Origin: Gammaproteobacteria bacterium
Lineage (GTDB): Bacteria; Pseudomonadota; Gammaproteobacteria; Xanthomonadales; SZUA-36
Direction of reading: 5' to 3'
DNA length: 64,000 nucleotides
NCBI GenBank assembly: GCA_030428105.1
Contig: JAUIBE010000005.1
Location: forward strand, 114,856-178,855
A program made the translations under genes and the position numbers. Below, piece by piece: positions 34,731-42,908 of the stretch. Numbering within the stretch: the stretch's first letter is position 1; each line of letters starts with the position of its first letter. The notes beneath the pieces are model-generated. The model saw only the letters and a program-made list of their open reading frames with translations. It was not told the DNA's origin and searched no databases.

Positions 34731-34879
34731 CAACAAGGGTGGAAACAGCAAGGAACGCTGACTCCACATGCAAATGGAATTGCGTTGCCTTGTTGAGCAT
34801 GGATGCACTTTTGCGGGTGGCGAGACGTCCGCAGGACGGCCAGGAATAGCATGGATGTTGTTCCTGGCTGTTTTCTTTT
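34731..34879 (+). ncRNA. Candidate RsmY/RsmZ-like small RNA with GGA hairpin loops
   Basis: About 149 nt. CAACAAGG (34731-34738) pairs with CCTTGTTG (34788-34795) and closes a three-way junction. Arm one is GTGGA/TCCAC plus CAGC[AAGGAAC]GCTG (34739-34767). Arm two is ATGCAA[ATGGAA]TTGCGT (34768-34785). Downstream are GCA[TGGA]TGC (34797-34806) and a terminator whose 13-bp stem ends in TGGA. Seven GGA in 149 nt, several in loops in an ANGGA context, fit CsrA/RsmA-binding RNAs. It converges on nbaC, ending 15 bp before that gene's stop. Inference from sequence only. Confidence 0.6.
34839..34879 (+). terminator. Rho-independent terminator of the plus-strand candidate RNA
   Basis: GCCAGGAA/TTCCTGGC extended by TAGCA/TGTTG gives a 13-bp helix with two G-U type pairs and a TGGA loop (34839-34868), followed by TGTTTTCTTTT. 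It has no T-run on the minus strand, so it serves plus-strand transcription, where no protein gene precedes it. Confidence 0.7.
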
Positions 34880-34893
34880 GGGCGGGTGGTTTT

Positions 34894-35400
34894 TTAAGGT
34901 GCGGGATTCAGGTGTCCGCAGGCACTGCACGTTCTCAGTTCTTCACTTCCGTAGAATCGTTCAAAGACCTTTCCAAACTGGGTCTCTATATCCTCAAGCT
35001 GAAAGTACTCTTCATACAGCAGGGTGCTGCACTTTTCGCAGTACCAGAGCAGGCCGTCCTTTTCATGGGCCAGGCGTTTGCGTTCAATGACCAGTCCGAC
35101 AGTGTTTGGCAGGCGTTGGGGTGAGTGGGGCACCCGGGGTGGGAGAAGAAAGATTTCGCCTTCGCGGATTGTTATGTCGCGTGGTTCACCATCTTCCATA
35201 ACCTTCAGGATCATGTCGCCTTCGACCTGGTAGAAAAATTCCGGGCCTTCATCGTAGTGATAGTCGGTGCGCCGGTTCGGGCCGCCCACCACCATGCAGA
35301 TGAAATCTTCATCTTTCCAGATCACCTTGTTGCCAACCGGCGGCTTCAGCAGCGCGCGGTTATCTTCGATCCACTGGGCGAAGTTGATGGGAGGCAACAT
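34894..35400 (-). CDS. nbaC: 3-hydroxyanthranilate 3,4-dioxygenase
   Basis: Opens the ring of 3-hydroxyanthranilate in the kynurenine pathway, using Fe(II). 168 residues, cupin fold. [20 protein letters not shown] start; iron ligands in [13 protein letters not shown] and [11 protein letters not shown]; the bacterial-type rubredoxin-like tail has CEKC and CSACGH zinc cysteines. Upstream 24 bp is the 2-aminomuconate deaminase-like gene, which acts later in the same degradation route. Other pathway genes are not in the window. Confidence 0.95.
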   Translation of the reverse strand: MLPPINFAQWIEDNRALLKPPVGNKVIWKDEDFICMVVGGPNRRTDYHYDEGPEFFYQVEGDMILKVMEDGEPRDITIREGEIFLLPPRVPHSPQRLPNTVGLVIERKRLAHEKDGLLWYCEKCSTLLYEEYFQLEDIETQFGKVFERFYGSEELRTCSACGHLNPAP

Positions 35401-35424
35401 TGTGAGGTTCTGCTGATGGTTCGC

Positions 35425-35844
35425 TCAGCCGCCCAGGTGTGCGACACACTTGAGTTCGATGGCGATTGCGGTGGGTAAAGCGTTTACCTCCACCGTGGTC
35501 CGGCAGGGGCCGTTCTCGGGAAATGTTTCCGAGTAGATTCGATTAAAAGTGGCGAAGTCATTCTTCATGTCCGTCAGGTAAACCGTAACGTCCACCAGGT
35601 CGCCTAAACTTGCGCCGGCGGCTTCCAGGATCGAGCGGATATTGACCAGCACCGAGTGACATTGCGCCTCCATATCATACGTCACCACCTTGCCGGCATC
35701 GTCATACTGGTTTCCCGGCACCTCGTTGGTGCCGGGTTGCCTTGGACCAACCCCCGATAGGTAAAGCCAGTTTCCCACCAGTCGCGCGTGCGGGTAAGCG
35801 CCGACTGGCGCGGGTGCATTGGCACTGTTGATGGCTGATGGCAC
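35425..35844 (-). CDS. amnD: RidA-family 2-aminomuconate deaminase
   Basis: 139 residues with the YjgF/RidA fold: APAPVGAYPHARLVGNWLYLSGVGPRQPG, LVNIRSILEAAGASLGDLVDVTVYLTDM, and PCRTTVEVNALPTAIAIELKCVA. The long GPRQPGTNEVPGNQYDDAG loop and the nbaC neighbour favour 2-aminomuconate deaminase over housekeeping RidA. Its ATG abuts the asnS stop. Confidence 0.85.
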   Translation of the reverse strand: MPSAINSANAPAPVGAYPHARLVGNWLYLSGVGPRQPGTNEVPGNQYDDAGKVVTYDMEAQCHSVLVNIRSILEAAGASLGDLVDVTVYLTDMKNDFATFNRIYSETFPENGPCRTTVEVNALPTAIAIELKCVAHLGG

Positions 35845-37245
35845 CTAGAACTCCGCCCGGCCTGGAACGCGAGGGTAGGGGATCACATCGCGAATATTCG
35901 CCATGCCGGTGAGGTAATTGATCAATCGCTCAAAGCCCAGGCCAAAGCCGGCGTGGGGCACGGAGCCGTAGCGTCGCAGGTCCAGGTACCAGTCGTAGGC
36001 CTCGGTGCTCAGGCCGTGCTCTGCGATGCGGGCCTCCAGCACATCCAGCCTTTCTTCGCGCTGTGCGCCGCCGATGATTTCGCCGATACCTGGAGCGAGC
36101 ACATCCATGGCCGCCACGGTCTTGTTGTCATCGTTCAAGCGCATGTAGAACGCCTTGATCTCTTTCGGGTAGTTCTTGACGATCACGGGTGCTGAGAAAT
36201 GTTTCTCGGTCAGGTAACGCTCGTGTTCCGTCTGGAGGTCCAGGCCCCACTTGGCAGGGAATTCAAATTTGGCACCCGACTTTTCGAGAATCTCGATCGC
36301 TTCGCCATAGTCAATCCGCACAAACTCAGAATTAACCAGTGACTCCAGTCGCTTAATGGCTTCGGGTTCGATTCTTTGCTCAAAGAATTGCAGGTCATCG
36401 CCGCAGCGTTCCAGCACATACTTGAATATGTACTTGAGAAAGTCTTCCGACAGGTCCGCCAGGTCATCCAGGTCGGCAAAAGCGATTTCCGGCTCTACCA
36501 TCCAGAATTCCGCCAGGTGGCGGGAGGTGTTCGAGTTCTCCGCCCGGAAGGTTGGGCCAAAGGTGTACACCTTGCTCAGCGACAGGCAATAGCCTTCCAC
36601 GGGAAGCTGGCCGGAAACGGTCAAAAAGGTCTCGCGGCCGAAAAAGTCCTGCTTGAAGTCGACTTTTCCTTTTTCGTTGCGGGGCGGATTTTCGGGGTCA
36701 AGCGTTGAGACCCGGAACATGTCGCCTGCACCCTCGGAATCGGAGGCGGTGATGATCGGCGTGGAAATCCAGTAGTAGCCGTTGTCATCGAAAAAGCGGT
36801 GAATCGCCTGCGCCGCCGCGTGACGAACCCGCGTGACTGCCCCGAACGTATTGGTCCGTGGCCGCAGGTGCGCCACTTCGCGCAGGAACTCGAAACTGTG
36901 TTGTTTCGGCTGGATGGGGTAGGTGTCCGGGTCGGAAACCCAGCCCAGCACTTCTACAGTAGCAGCCTGGATTTCGAAACTCTGGCCGCGCCCGCCTGAC
37001 TCCACCAGTGTGCCAGTGCACTGCAATGAACAACCCGTGGTTAGGCGCTGGATTTCGTCCGCGTAATTTTCGAGTTCGCCCGGGGCAACCACCTGGATGG
37101 GGTTGAAGCACGACCCATCATGGACATGAATAAATGAAAATCCGGCCTTCGAGTCGCGGCGCGTGCGCACCCACCCGGCGATGGTAATTTCTAAACCAAC
37201 CGGGATCTCACCGGAAAGGGCGTCTGCAATACGGGTAATGGACAT
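35845..37245 (-). CDS. asnS: Asparaginyl-tRNA synthetase
   Basis: Class IIb synthetase charging tRNA-Asn. 466 residues, the same length as E. coli AsnRS. OB-fold anticodon domain at about 15-105 ([20 protein letters not shown]), motif 2 [22 protein letters not shown], and motif 3 [15 protein letters not shown]. Its presence means tRNA-Asn is charged directly. Divergent from the IscA gene over 101 bp; the two kynurenine-route genes follow it on the same strand. Confidence 0.97.
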   Translation of the reverse strand: MSITRIADALSGEIPVGLEITIAGWVRTRRDSKAGFSFIHVHDGSCFNPIQVVAPGELENYADEIQRLTTGCSLQCTGTLVESGGRGQSFEIQAATVEVLGWVSDPDTYPIQPKQHSFEFLREVAHLRPRTNTFGAVTRVRHAAAQAIHRFFDDNGYYWISTPIITASDSEGAGDMFRVSTLDPENPPRNEKGKVDFKQDFFGRETFLTVSGQLPVEGYCLSLSKVYTFGPTFRAENSNTSRHLAEFWMVEPEIAFADLDDLADLSEDFLKYIFKYVLERCGDDLQFFEQRIEPEAIKRLESLVNSEFVRIDYGEAIEILEKSGAKFEFPAKWGLDLQTEHERYLTEKHFSAPVIVKNYPKEIKAFYMRLNDDNKTVAAMDVLAPGIGEIIGGAQREERLDVLEARIAEHGLSTEAYDWYLDLRRYGSVPHAGFGLGFERLINYLTGMANIRDVIPYPRVPGRAEF

Positions 37246-37346
37246 TTTTTATGTTGATCTCACCTGGGCTGACCCCAAATAATAATGCACAGGAAAACTA
37301 ACCAACACCCCTTGAATTGAAGATCGGGGTATCCAACGGAACAGGC

Positions 37347-37670
37347 ATGGCAATCACTCTGACAAATACTGCGGCCGAGCGCGTAAAACGGTATCTCGCC
37401 AGCGAGGGCGGTGAAGGTTTGCGTGTGGGTGTGCGCCGCACGGGCTGCTCCGGGTGGGCCTACACCGTGTCGCTTGCCAATGCCATTTCCGACCAGGACA
37501 TCGTGTTTGAAAACCAGGGCGTTCGGGTCGTAGTGGCGCCTGAGAGCCTGTCTTTTCTCGATGGCTCGGAAATCGACTTCGTGACCTCCGGGCTAAACCG
37601 GACGTTCCAGTTCAACAACCCCAATGTCACCGATGAATGCGGCTGTGGCGAGAGCTTTACCATCGCCTAG
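37347..37670 (+). CDS. iscA: A-type iron-sulfur carrier, IscA family
   Basis: 107 residues. The three conserved cysteines are present in RRTGCSGWAY and ECGCGESF. These carry and deliver Fe-S clusters. LTNTAAERVKRYLA start and GLNRTFQFNNPNVTDECGCG end fit IscA/SufA; ErpA is a possible alternative. No isc or suf operon lies alongside. ATG 37347 is preferred over the in-frame ATG at 37317. Confidence 0.88.
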   Translation: MAITLTNTAAERVKRYLASEGGEGLRVGVRRTGCSGWAYTVSLANAISDQDIVFENQGVRVVVAPESLSFLDGSEIDFVTSGLNRTFQFNNPNVTDECGCGESFTIA

Positions 37671-37836
37671 CCAGGTGGTATGATCCGCCGGCTTTGTTCC
37701 TGGGTCATCGCCCACGGGCAAAATCAATAACTTAACTTGCTTCATCTGGTGCACTTCAGGCATCCGGGAAGCTTTGCAGCTTGGTTGCTGGGCACTGCGG
37801 TGCCGGCCATCAATCGCAAATCCGCAAGGAGACAAA

Positions 37837-38370
37837 ATGAGACATTACGAAATCTGCTTTCTGGTCCACCCGGACCAGAGCGAGCAAGTTCCCGCCATGC
37901 TGGAGCGTTACCGCGCCCTGGTAGAAAGCCGCGGTGGCCAGGTCCACCGGCTTGAAGACTGGGGCCGCAGGCAGTTGGCATTCCCGATTGCCAAGCTGCA
38001 CAAGGCGCACTACATCCTCATGAACATCGAGTGCGATGCTGAAACGCTCGCAGAACTCGAAGGCATGTTCCGCTTCAACGACGCGGTGCTCCGGCACCTG
38101 ACCATCAAGCGCCAGGAAGCCATTGTTGAACAGTCAGTCATGCTCAAGGGCAAGGACGAGAAAGACCGTCCGTCCCGTGATCGCAGCGATGACTCGGACG
38201 ACGATGACGACTCCGACGACGACGATGACGATAACGATGATTCGGATCGGGACGACGAGGACGACAACGACAGCGATTCTGACGAAAGCGACACCGAGTC
38301 CGACGAGACCGAGGTTGTTTCAGAATCACAGGAAGACAGCGACGGCGACGAGCCGCGCGCGTCAGCCTGA
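37837..38370 (+). CDS. rpsF: Ribosomal protein S6 with a long acidic tail
   Basis: 30S platform protein that pairs with S18. The S6 fold covers about 1-100 ([60 protein letters not shown]). It continues for about 65 residues of Asp/Ser/Glu, making 178 residues against about 131 in E. coli, whose shorter Glu tail is extended by RimK. AAGGAG lies 6-8 nt before the ATG. First gene of rpsF-rpsR-rplI; priB is absent. Confidence 0.96.
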   Translation: MRHYEICFLVHPDQSEQVPAMLERYRALVESRGGQVHRLEDWGRRQLAFPIAKLHKAHYILMNIECDAETLAELEGMFRFNDAVLRHLTIKRQEAIVEQSVMLKGKDEKDRPSRDRSDDSDDDDDSDDDDDDNDDSDRDDEDDNDSDSDESDTESDETEVVSESQEDSDGDEPRASA

Positions 38371-38390
38371 CAGCAGCAGGGAGAATTCAG

Positions 38391-38615
38391 ATGGCACGCC
38401 ATTTCAGACGTAGAAAGTATTGCCGGTTTACCGCCGACGGCGTTACAGAGATTGACTACAAGGATGTCAATCTGCTGAAACAGTACGTGGGTGAGTCTGG
38501 GAAAATCGTTCCCAGCCGTATCACGGGCACCAAGGCCAACTACCAGCGCCAGCTGGCAACGGCGGTTAAACGCGCCCGTTTCCTGGCCCTGCTGCCTTAC
38601 ACCGACAATCATTGA
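38391..38615 (+). CDS. rpsR: Ribosomal protein S18
   Basis: 74 residues, standard: [44 protein letters not shown]. Binds 16S rRNA together with S6. 20 bp after rpsF. Confidence 0.98.
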   Translation: MARHFRRRKYCRFTADGVTEIDYKDVNLLKQYVGESGKIVPSRITGTKANYQRQLATAVKRARFLALLPYTDNH

Positions 38616-38654
38616 TGACCGAGCGCGCTTTGCGGCGCGCCACGGAGAACGACC

Positions 38655-39101
38655 ATGGATTTGATACTACTGGAAAAAGTCCAGAACCTGGGCGACCTGG
38701 GTGACACCGTTACGGTGAAGCCTGGTTTTGGTCGCAACTTTCTCTTGCCGCAGGGCAAGGCGGTTCCGGCAACCAAGGAAAACGTAGCGCGCTTCGAAGC
38801 GCAGCGCGCAGAGCTTGAGCAGGCAGCAGAAGCGAAGCTGAGCGAAGCCAGCAAACGCGCCGAGGCCCTGGCCGACGTGGTGATCACGATTGCCACCAAC
38901 GCCAGTGACGAAGGCAAGCTGTACGGTTCAATCGGTCCTCGCGAAGTCTCGCAGGCCCTGTCTGATGCAGGCCACGAGGTGGAGAAGGCCGAGGTGATCA
39001 TGGGCGAAGGCCCCATTCGCACCACCGGTGAGTTTGATATTCACCTCCAGCTGCACGCGGACGTTGAAACCGACATCAAGCTGATCGTCGAATCCGAGTG
39101 A
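38655..39101 (+). CDS. rplI: Ribosomal protein L9
   Basis: 148 residues. N-terminal rRNA-binding domain DLILLEKVQNLGDLGDTVTVKPGFGRNFLLPQ, a long connecting helix, and C-terminal GKLYGSIGPREVSQAL domain. Ends the ribosomal operon; a strong terminator follows 54 bp later. Confidence 0.98.
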   Translation: MDLILLEKVQNLGDLGDTVTVKPGFGRNFLLPQGKAVPATKENVARFEAQRAELEQAAEAKLSEASKRAEALADVVITIATNASDEGKLYGSIGPREVSQALSDAGHEVEKAEVIMGEGPIRTTGEFDIHLQLHADVETDIKLIVESE

Positions 39102-39155
39102 TTTGGCGAGGGTGTTGCGCGGCTTGCGCGACCCCCTGCAAGGTTCTATTCTGAC

Positions 39156-39192
39156 AACTGCAGCCCGGCACCTCCGGGTTGCAGTTTTTTTT
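39156..39192 (+). terminator. Terminator after rplI
   Basis: 13-bp stem AACTGCAGCCCGG/CCGGGTTGCAGTT with a CACCT loop and one G-T pair, followed by eight T. It ends the rpsF-rpsR-rplI unit only 19 bp before the dnaB start, so dnaB depends on read-through or on a promoter inside rplI. Confidence 0.9.
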
Positions 39193-39211
39193 ACCCTGAA
39201 TTCTCTGAAAC

Positions 39212-40600
39212 ATGGCGACACCCAAGCTGGCTTCTGTCCAGAACCTCAAGGTTCCTCCGCATTCGATTGAAGGTGAGCAGGCCGTTCTCGGCGGCTTGCT
39301 GTTGTCGGCGACAGCATGGGACCAGGTGGGTGATATCGTTACCGAGGGCGACTTCTACCGCGAAGATCACCGGCTGATTTTTCGCGCCATCTCCGAGCTC
39401 AGCGACGCCCACAAACCCTGCGATGCCGTCACCGTTACCGAGTGGTTTGAAGCGCATGGCAAGGTGGATGTCATCGACGGCGGCGCCTATGTGAGCTCGC
39501 TGGTTTCGGGTACACCCAGCGCGGCCAACGTTGCCGCCTATGCCGAAATCGTTCGTGAGAAATCCGTCCTTCGCCAGCTCATCGATATCGGCGCGCAGAT
39601 TTCCACGTCCGCTTTCAGCTCCGATGGGCGCGACAGCAAGGAGTTGCTGGAAGAAGCCGAGCAGTTGGTGTTTGCCATTGCTGACCAGGGGGCACGTTCC
39701 GGCTCCGGTTTTATCGCGGTCCAGGAAGTCATCAAGGATGCCCTGGAACGCTTGCAGGAGCTGGCCGAGCACCAGGGTGACATCACCGGCCTGCCTACCG
39801 GCTTCAAAGACTTCGATGCCAAGACCGCCGGGTTGCAAAATTCCGACCTGATCGTGGTTGCCGGCCGGCCTTCCATGGGCAAGACCATGTTCGCGATGAA
39901 TGTCGCTGAGCACGCGGCCATCAAGCACGACGCGGCGGTTGCGGTGTTCAGCATGGAGATGTCGGCGCTGCAGCTGGTCATGCGTCTGTTTTCCTCCCTC
40001 GGGCAGTTGGAGCAGGGCAAGCTGCGAACCGGCTCGCTGGAAGATACCGACTGGCCCAAGCTCACCACGGCCATGCACCTGCTTGGCAAGAGCAAGATTT
40101 TTATCGATGAAACGCCGGCGCTTTCGCCATCAGACTTGCGTGCTCGTGCACGGCGGCTGAAACGCGAGCACGACATCGCGTTCGTGGTTGTCGATTACCT
40201 GCAGTTGATGGCAGTGCCAGGTTCGAATGAGAACCGCGCGACCGAGATTGCCGAAATCTCCCGTTCTTTGAAGGCGCTGGCCAAGGAACTGAATGTGCCG
40301 GTCATGGCGCTTTCCCAGCTCAACCGTTCGCTGGAACAGCGCCCCAACAAGCGCCCGGTAATGGCCGACCTGCGTGAGTCAGGCTCCATTGAGCAGGATG
40401 CCGATCTGATCGTCTTTATCTACCGTGACGAGGTCTATAACCCGGAAACACCGGAGAAGGGCAAGGCCGAAATCATTATTGGCAAGCACCGAAATGGCGA
40501 AACCGGGACGGTGAACCTTTCGTTCCAGGGGCGGTGGATGCGCTTTGCCAACTTCGCGCCGGATTATTTCTACCACGAAGACACCGAGCCGCCTGTTTAG
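39212..40600 (+). CDS. dnaB: Replicative DNA helicase DnaB
   Basis: Hexameric 5'-3' helicase of the replication fork. 462 residues. The N-terminal primase-interaction domain begins KVPPHSIEGEQAVLGGLLL; the RecA-like domain has Walker A VVAGRPSMGKTMFAMNVAE, Walker B VVVDYLQLMA, the arginine-finger region and KHRNGETGTV. No intein is seen. Followed 83 bp later by alr. Confidence 0.98.
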   Translation: MATPKLASVQNLKVPPHSIEGEQAVLGGLLLSATAWDQVGDIVTEGDFYREDHRLIFRAISELSDAHKPCDAVTVTEWFEAHGKVDVIDGGAYVSSLVSGTPSAANVAAYAEIVREKSVLRQLIDIGAQISTSAFSSDGRDSKELLEEAEQLVFAIADQGARSGSGFIAVQEVIKDALERLQELAEHQGDITGLPTGFKDFDAKTAGLQNSDLIVVAGRPSMGKTMFAMNVAEHAAIKHDAAVAVFSMEMSALQLVMRLFSSLGQLEQGKLRTGSLEDTDWPKLTTAMHLLGKSKIFIDETPALSPSDLRARARRLKREHDIAFVVVDYLQLMAVPGSNENRATEIAEISRSLKALAKELNVPVMALSQLNRSLEQRPNKRPVMADLRESGSIEQDADLIVFIYRDEVYNPETPEKGKAEIIIGKHRNGETGTVNLSFQGRWMRFANFAPDYFYHEDTEPPV

Positions 40601-40683
40601 CGCCACAAGTTTGCCACAACAGCTTGCCAGGCTGTAATCCCTTGCCGCAATGATCCGCTGAACCTACACGCGAGCCAGCACAA

Positions 40684-41772
40684 GTGAGCCGAAACACCAT
40701 TGCCCGAATCGACTTGTCGGCCATCCGCGCCAACCTGGCGCGCATTCGTTCCATGGTTGGCAGTTCGAGGGTCGCCTGTGTCGTCAAGGCAGATGCCTAT
40801 GGGCATGGCCTTTCAAACATCGTCCCTGCATTGCATGATGCCGATGTTCTGGCGGTGGCGACGGTTGGCGAAGCGGAACGCTGCAGGCAGTACGGCTGGA
40901 GCGGTCGTCTTTTGATGCTGGAAGGCCCAGCCAATGCCGACGAGATCCGCGCCGCGTGCGAGCACCGCTGTGAGCTGGTAATTCACCATGCGTCCCAGTT
41001 GAAATTGCTCGAGCGCGCGCCCCGGCTTCCGCAGGGGCCGTATTGGCTGAAGCTGGATAGCGGCATGCACCGCCTGGGCTTTCCCACAGATCAGGTTGGC
41101 ACTGTGCACGCCGCGCTACGGCGCGTTTCCGGCGACCAGCCGGTGATTTTGATGAGCCATTTTGCCTGCGCCGACGACCCGGCAAATCCGATGACACAGG
41201 AGCAACTCGCGCGCTTCGACCGTGCGGTCAATGGATTTGAGGGTGAGGTCTCGCTTGCCAACTCTGCAGCCGTGATGAATTTTCCGGCCAGCCATCGCGA
41301 TATCGTCCGTCCCGGCATCATGCTCTACGGGGTTTCGCCCCGCGCAGGGCAGCCTGTCGCATCCCTGGGTTTGAAGCCGGCAATGACTTTGCAAGCCGAG
41401 CTGGTGGCCATCAACCAGGTGGCCAGGGGCGAGCCGGTGGGTTATGGCGCAGAGCAGCGTTGCCCCCGGGATATGCCGGTGGGTGTGGCCGCCATCGGTT
41501 ACGGTGACGGTTATCCGCGCGGCTTGCGCCAGGGTGCGCCGGTGTTGATCAACGGTCGCAGGGCGGGGCTGATCGGGCCAGTGTCGATGGACCTGACTAC
41601 CATTGACCTCAGCGACCACCCGGAAGCCAGCGTGGGCGACACGGTTACCCTGTGGGGCGAAGGCTTGCCGGTTGAAGAGTTGGCCACGTGGGCCAATGCG
41701 ATCCCCTACGAGTTGATTTGCGGCGTTACTGCCCGGGTGCACATGCAGGTGCTTCCCGAGTTCATTTCCTGA
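40684..41772 (+). CDS. alr: Alanine racemase
   Basis: PLP enzyme making D-alanine for peptidoglycan. 362 residues. PLP-lysine in CVVKADAYGHGL at about 34-45, DSGMHRLGF, catalytic Tyr region AIGYGDGYPRGL and GPVSMDLTTIDL. GTG start at 40684. dnaB-alr is a conserved order. Ends 1 bp before the convergent pspF-like gene. Confidence 0.97.
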   Translation: MSRNTIARIDLSAIRANLARIRSMVGSSRVACVVKADAYGHGLSNIVPALHDADVLAVATVGEAERCRQYGWSGRLLMLEGPANADEIRAACEHRCELVIHHASQLKLLERAPRLPQGPYWLKLDSGMHRLGFPTDQVGTVHAALRRVSGDQPVILMSHFACADDPANPMTQEQLARFDRAVNGFEGEVSLANSAAVMNFPASHRDIVRPGIMLYGVSPRAGQPVASLGLKPAMTLQAELVAINQVARGEPVGYGAEQRCPRDMPVGVAAIGYGDGYPRGLRQGAPVLINGRRAGLIGPVSMDLTTIDLSDHPEASVGDTVTLWGEGLPVEELATWANAIPYELICGVTARVHMQVLPEFIS

Positions 41773-41773
41773 T

Positions 41774-42778
41774 TCAGTCCTCGGCGTCGCCGATTTCGTA
41801 CTTGCGCAGGTAGCCACGCAGTTGGTGGTAGGTCATTCCCAGGTATTCGGCGGTTTTCTTCTGGTTAAACTTGCAGGTTTCCAGGGCATTCCGTATCAGC
41901 TGGATTTCCTGCTCCTGGATGTATTCCTTGAAGTTGTAAGGCCCCTGGGGCTGCTCGCTGGCCGATGCGGTGGTTGCATTGGCCTGCGCCTTGGGCCGCC
42001 ACGGCGAATCAAACGGGTCGAAATCGATGGTCTTGATTGGCCCCTCGACGCCCATGGCTGAATACACCGCGCGCTCCACGACATTCTTCAGCTCCCGCAC
42101 ATTTCCGGGCCAGGGGTAGCCCTGCAGCGCCTCCGTGGCGCTGTCACTGAACCCCTCGAACAGTTCCAGCCCCAGCTCGCCCGTCATTTTGACTGCGAAA
42201 TGCTCGGCCAACTGCACGATATCCTCCTGGCGTTCTCGCAACGGGGGCAGGGTGATGACATCGAAGGCAAGCCGATCAAGCAGGTCGGGGCGGAAGCGGC
42301 CTTGTTCGGCAAGGCTGGGCAGATCCTCGTTGGTGGCGCCAATAATGCGTACATCGGTGCGGATGGTTTCGCTGCCGCCGACCCGCTCAAACTCTCCGTA
42401 CTCGATGACGCGCAGAATCTTTTCCTGGATGCGCTGCGAGGTGCTTGCCAGTTCATCGAGAAACAGGCCGCCATCATTGGCCAGCTCAAAGCGGCCCAGG
42501 CGGCGCCGGTTCGCGCCGGTGAAGGAGCCTGCCTCGTGGCCGAACAGCTCGGTCTCCAGCAAGGAATCGGCCAGGGCGGCGCAGTTCAGTTTCACGAAGG
42601 GTTTGTCCCAGCGCGCTGACAGGTAATGTAAACGTGCGGCAATCAGCTCCTTGCCGGTGCCTCGCTCGCCGATAACCAGCACGGGCCGGTTCAGGGGCGC
42701 GACCTGGGAGACATGCTCTATCACCTCCAGGAAGGACGGAGATTCGCCGATCAGTTGTTGGTCTTTTCGGGGGTCCAT
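41774..42778 (-). CDS. pspF: Sigma54-dependent activator, PspF type
   Basis: 334 residues. An AAA+ domain starts almost at the N-terminus (IGESPSFLEVIEHV), as in PspF, with no receiver or GAF domain. Walker A GERGTGKELIA, the sigma54-contacting loop GSFTGA (Ser variant of GAFTGA), Walker B GGLFLDE, and a C-terminal Fis-type helix-turn-helix (NQKKTAEYLGMTYHQLRGYLRKY). PspF activates the phage-shock operon under envelope stress, normally inhibited by PspA. No pspA, pspB or pspC lies within this window; the divergent neighbour is radA. Confidence 0.85.
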   Translation of the reverse strand: MDPRKDQQLIGESPSFLEVIEHVSQVAPLNRPVLVIGERGTGKELIAARLHYLSARWDKPFVKLNCAALADSLLETELFGHEAGSFTGANRRRLGRFELANDGGLFLDELASTSQRIQEKILRVIEYGEFERVGGSETIRTDVRIIGATNEDLPSLAEQGRFRPDLLDRLAFDVITLPPLRERQEDIVQLAEHFAVKMTGELGLELFEGFSDSATEALQGYPWPGNVRELKNVVERAVYSAMGVEGPIKTIDFDPFDSPWRPKAQANATTASASEQPQGPYNFKEYIQEQEIQLIRNALETCKFNQKKTAEYLGMTYHQLRGYLRKYEIGDAED

Positions 42779-42908
42779 GGGGCTTGGCCGCGCGCCTCGT
42801 TGGTCAAATTGGCGTTTATTGTAGGAAAACCGCGCTCGTTCTGTCTTGGGCTGGAGGTCATTGTTTGAATCTGCTACAAAGTCGCCATGTTCAAGCAAAG
42901 CTCGCCTG

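Noticed and set aside
34768..35124. 118-codon plus-strand open frame starting inside the candidate small RNA
   Set aside because: Its ATG is the base of a hairpin with no properly spaced ribosome binding site, it runs through a terminator, and two thirds of it is antisense to nbaC.
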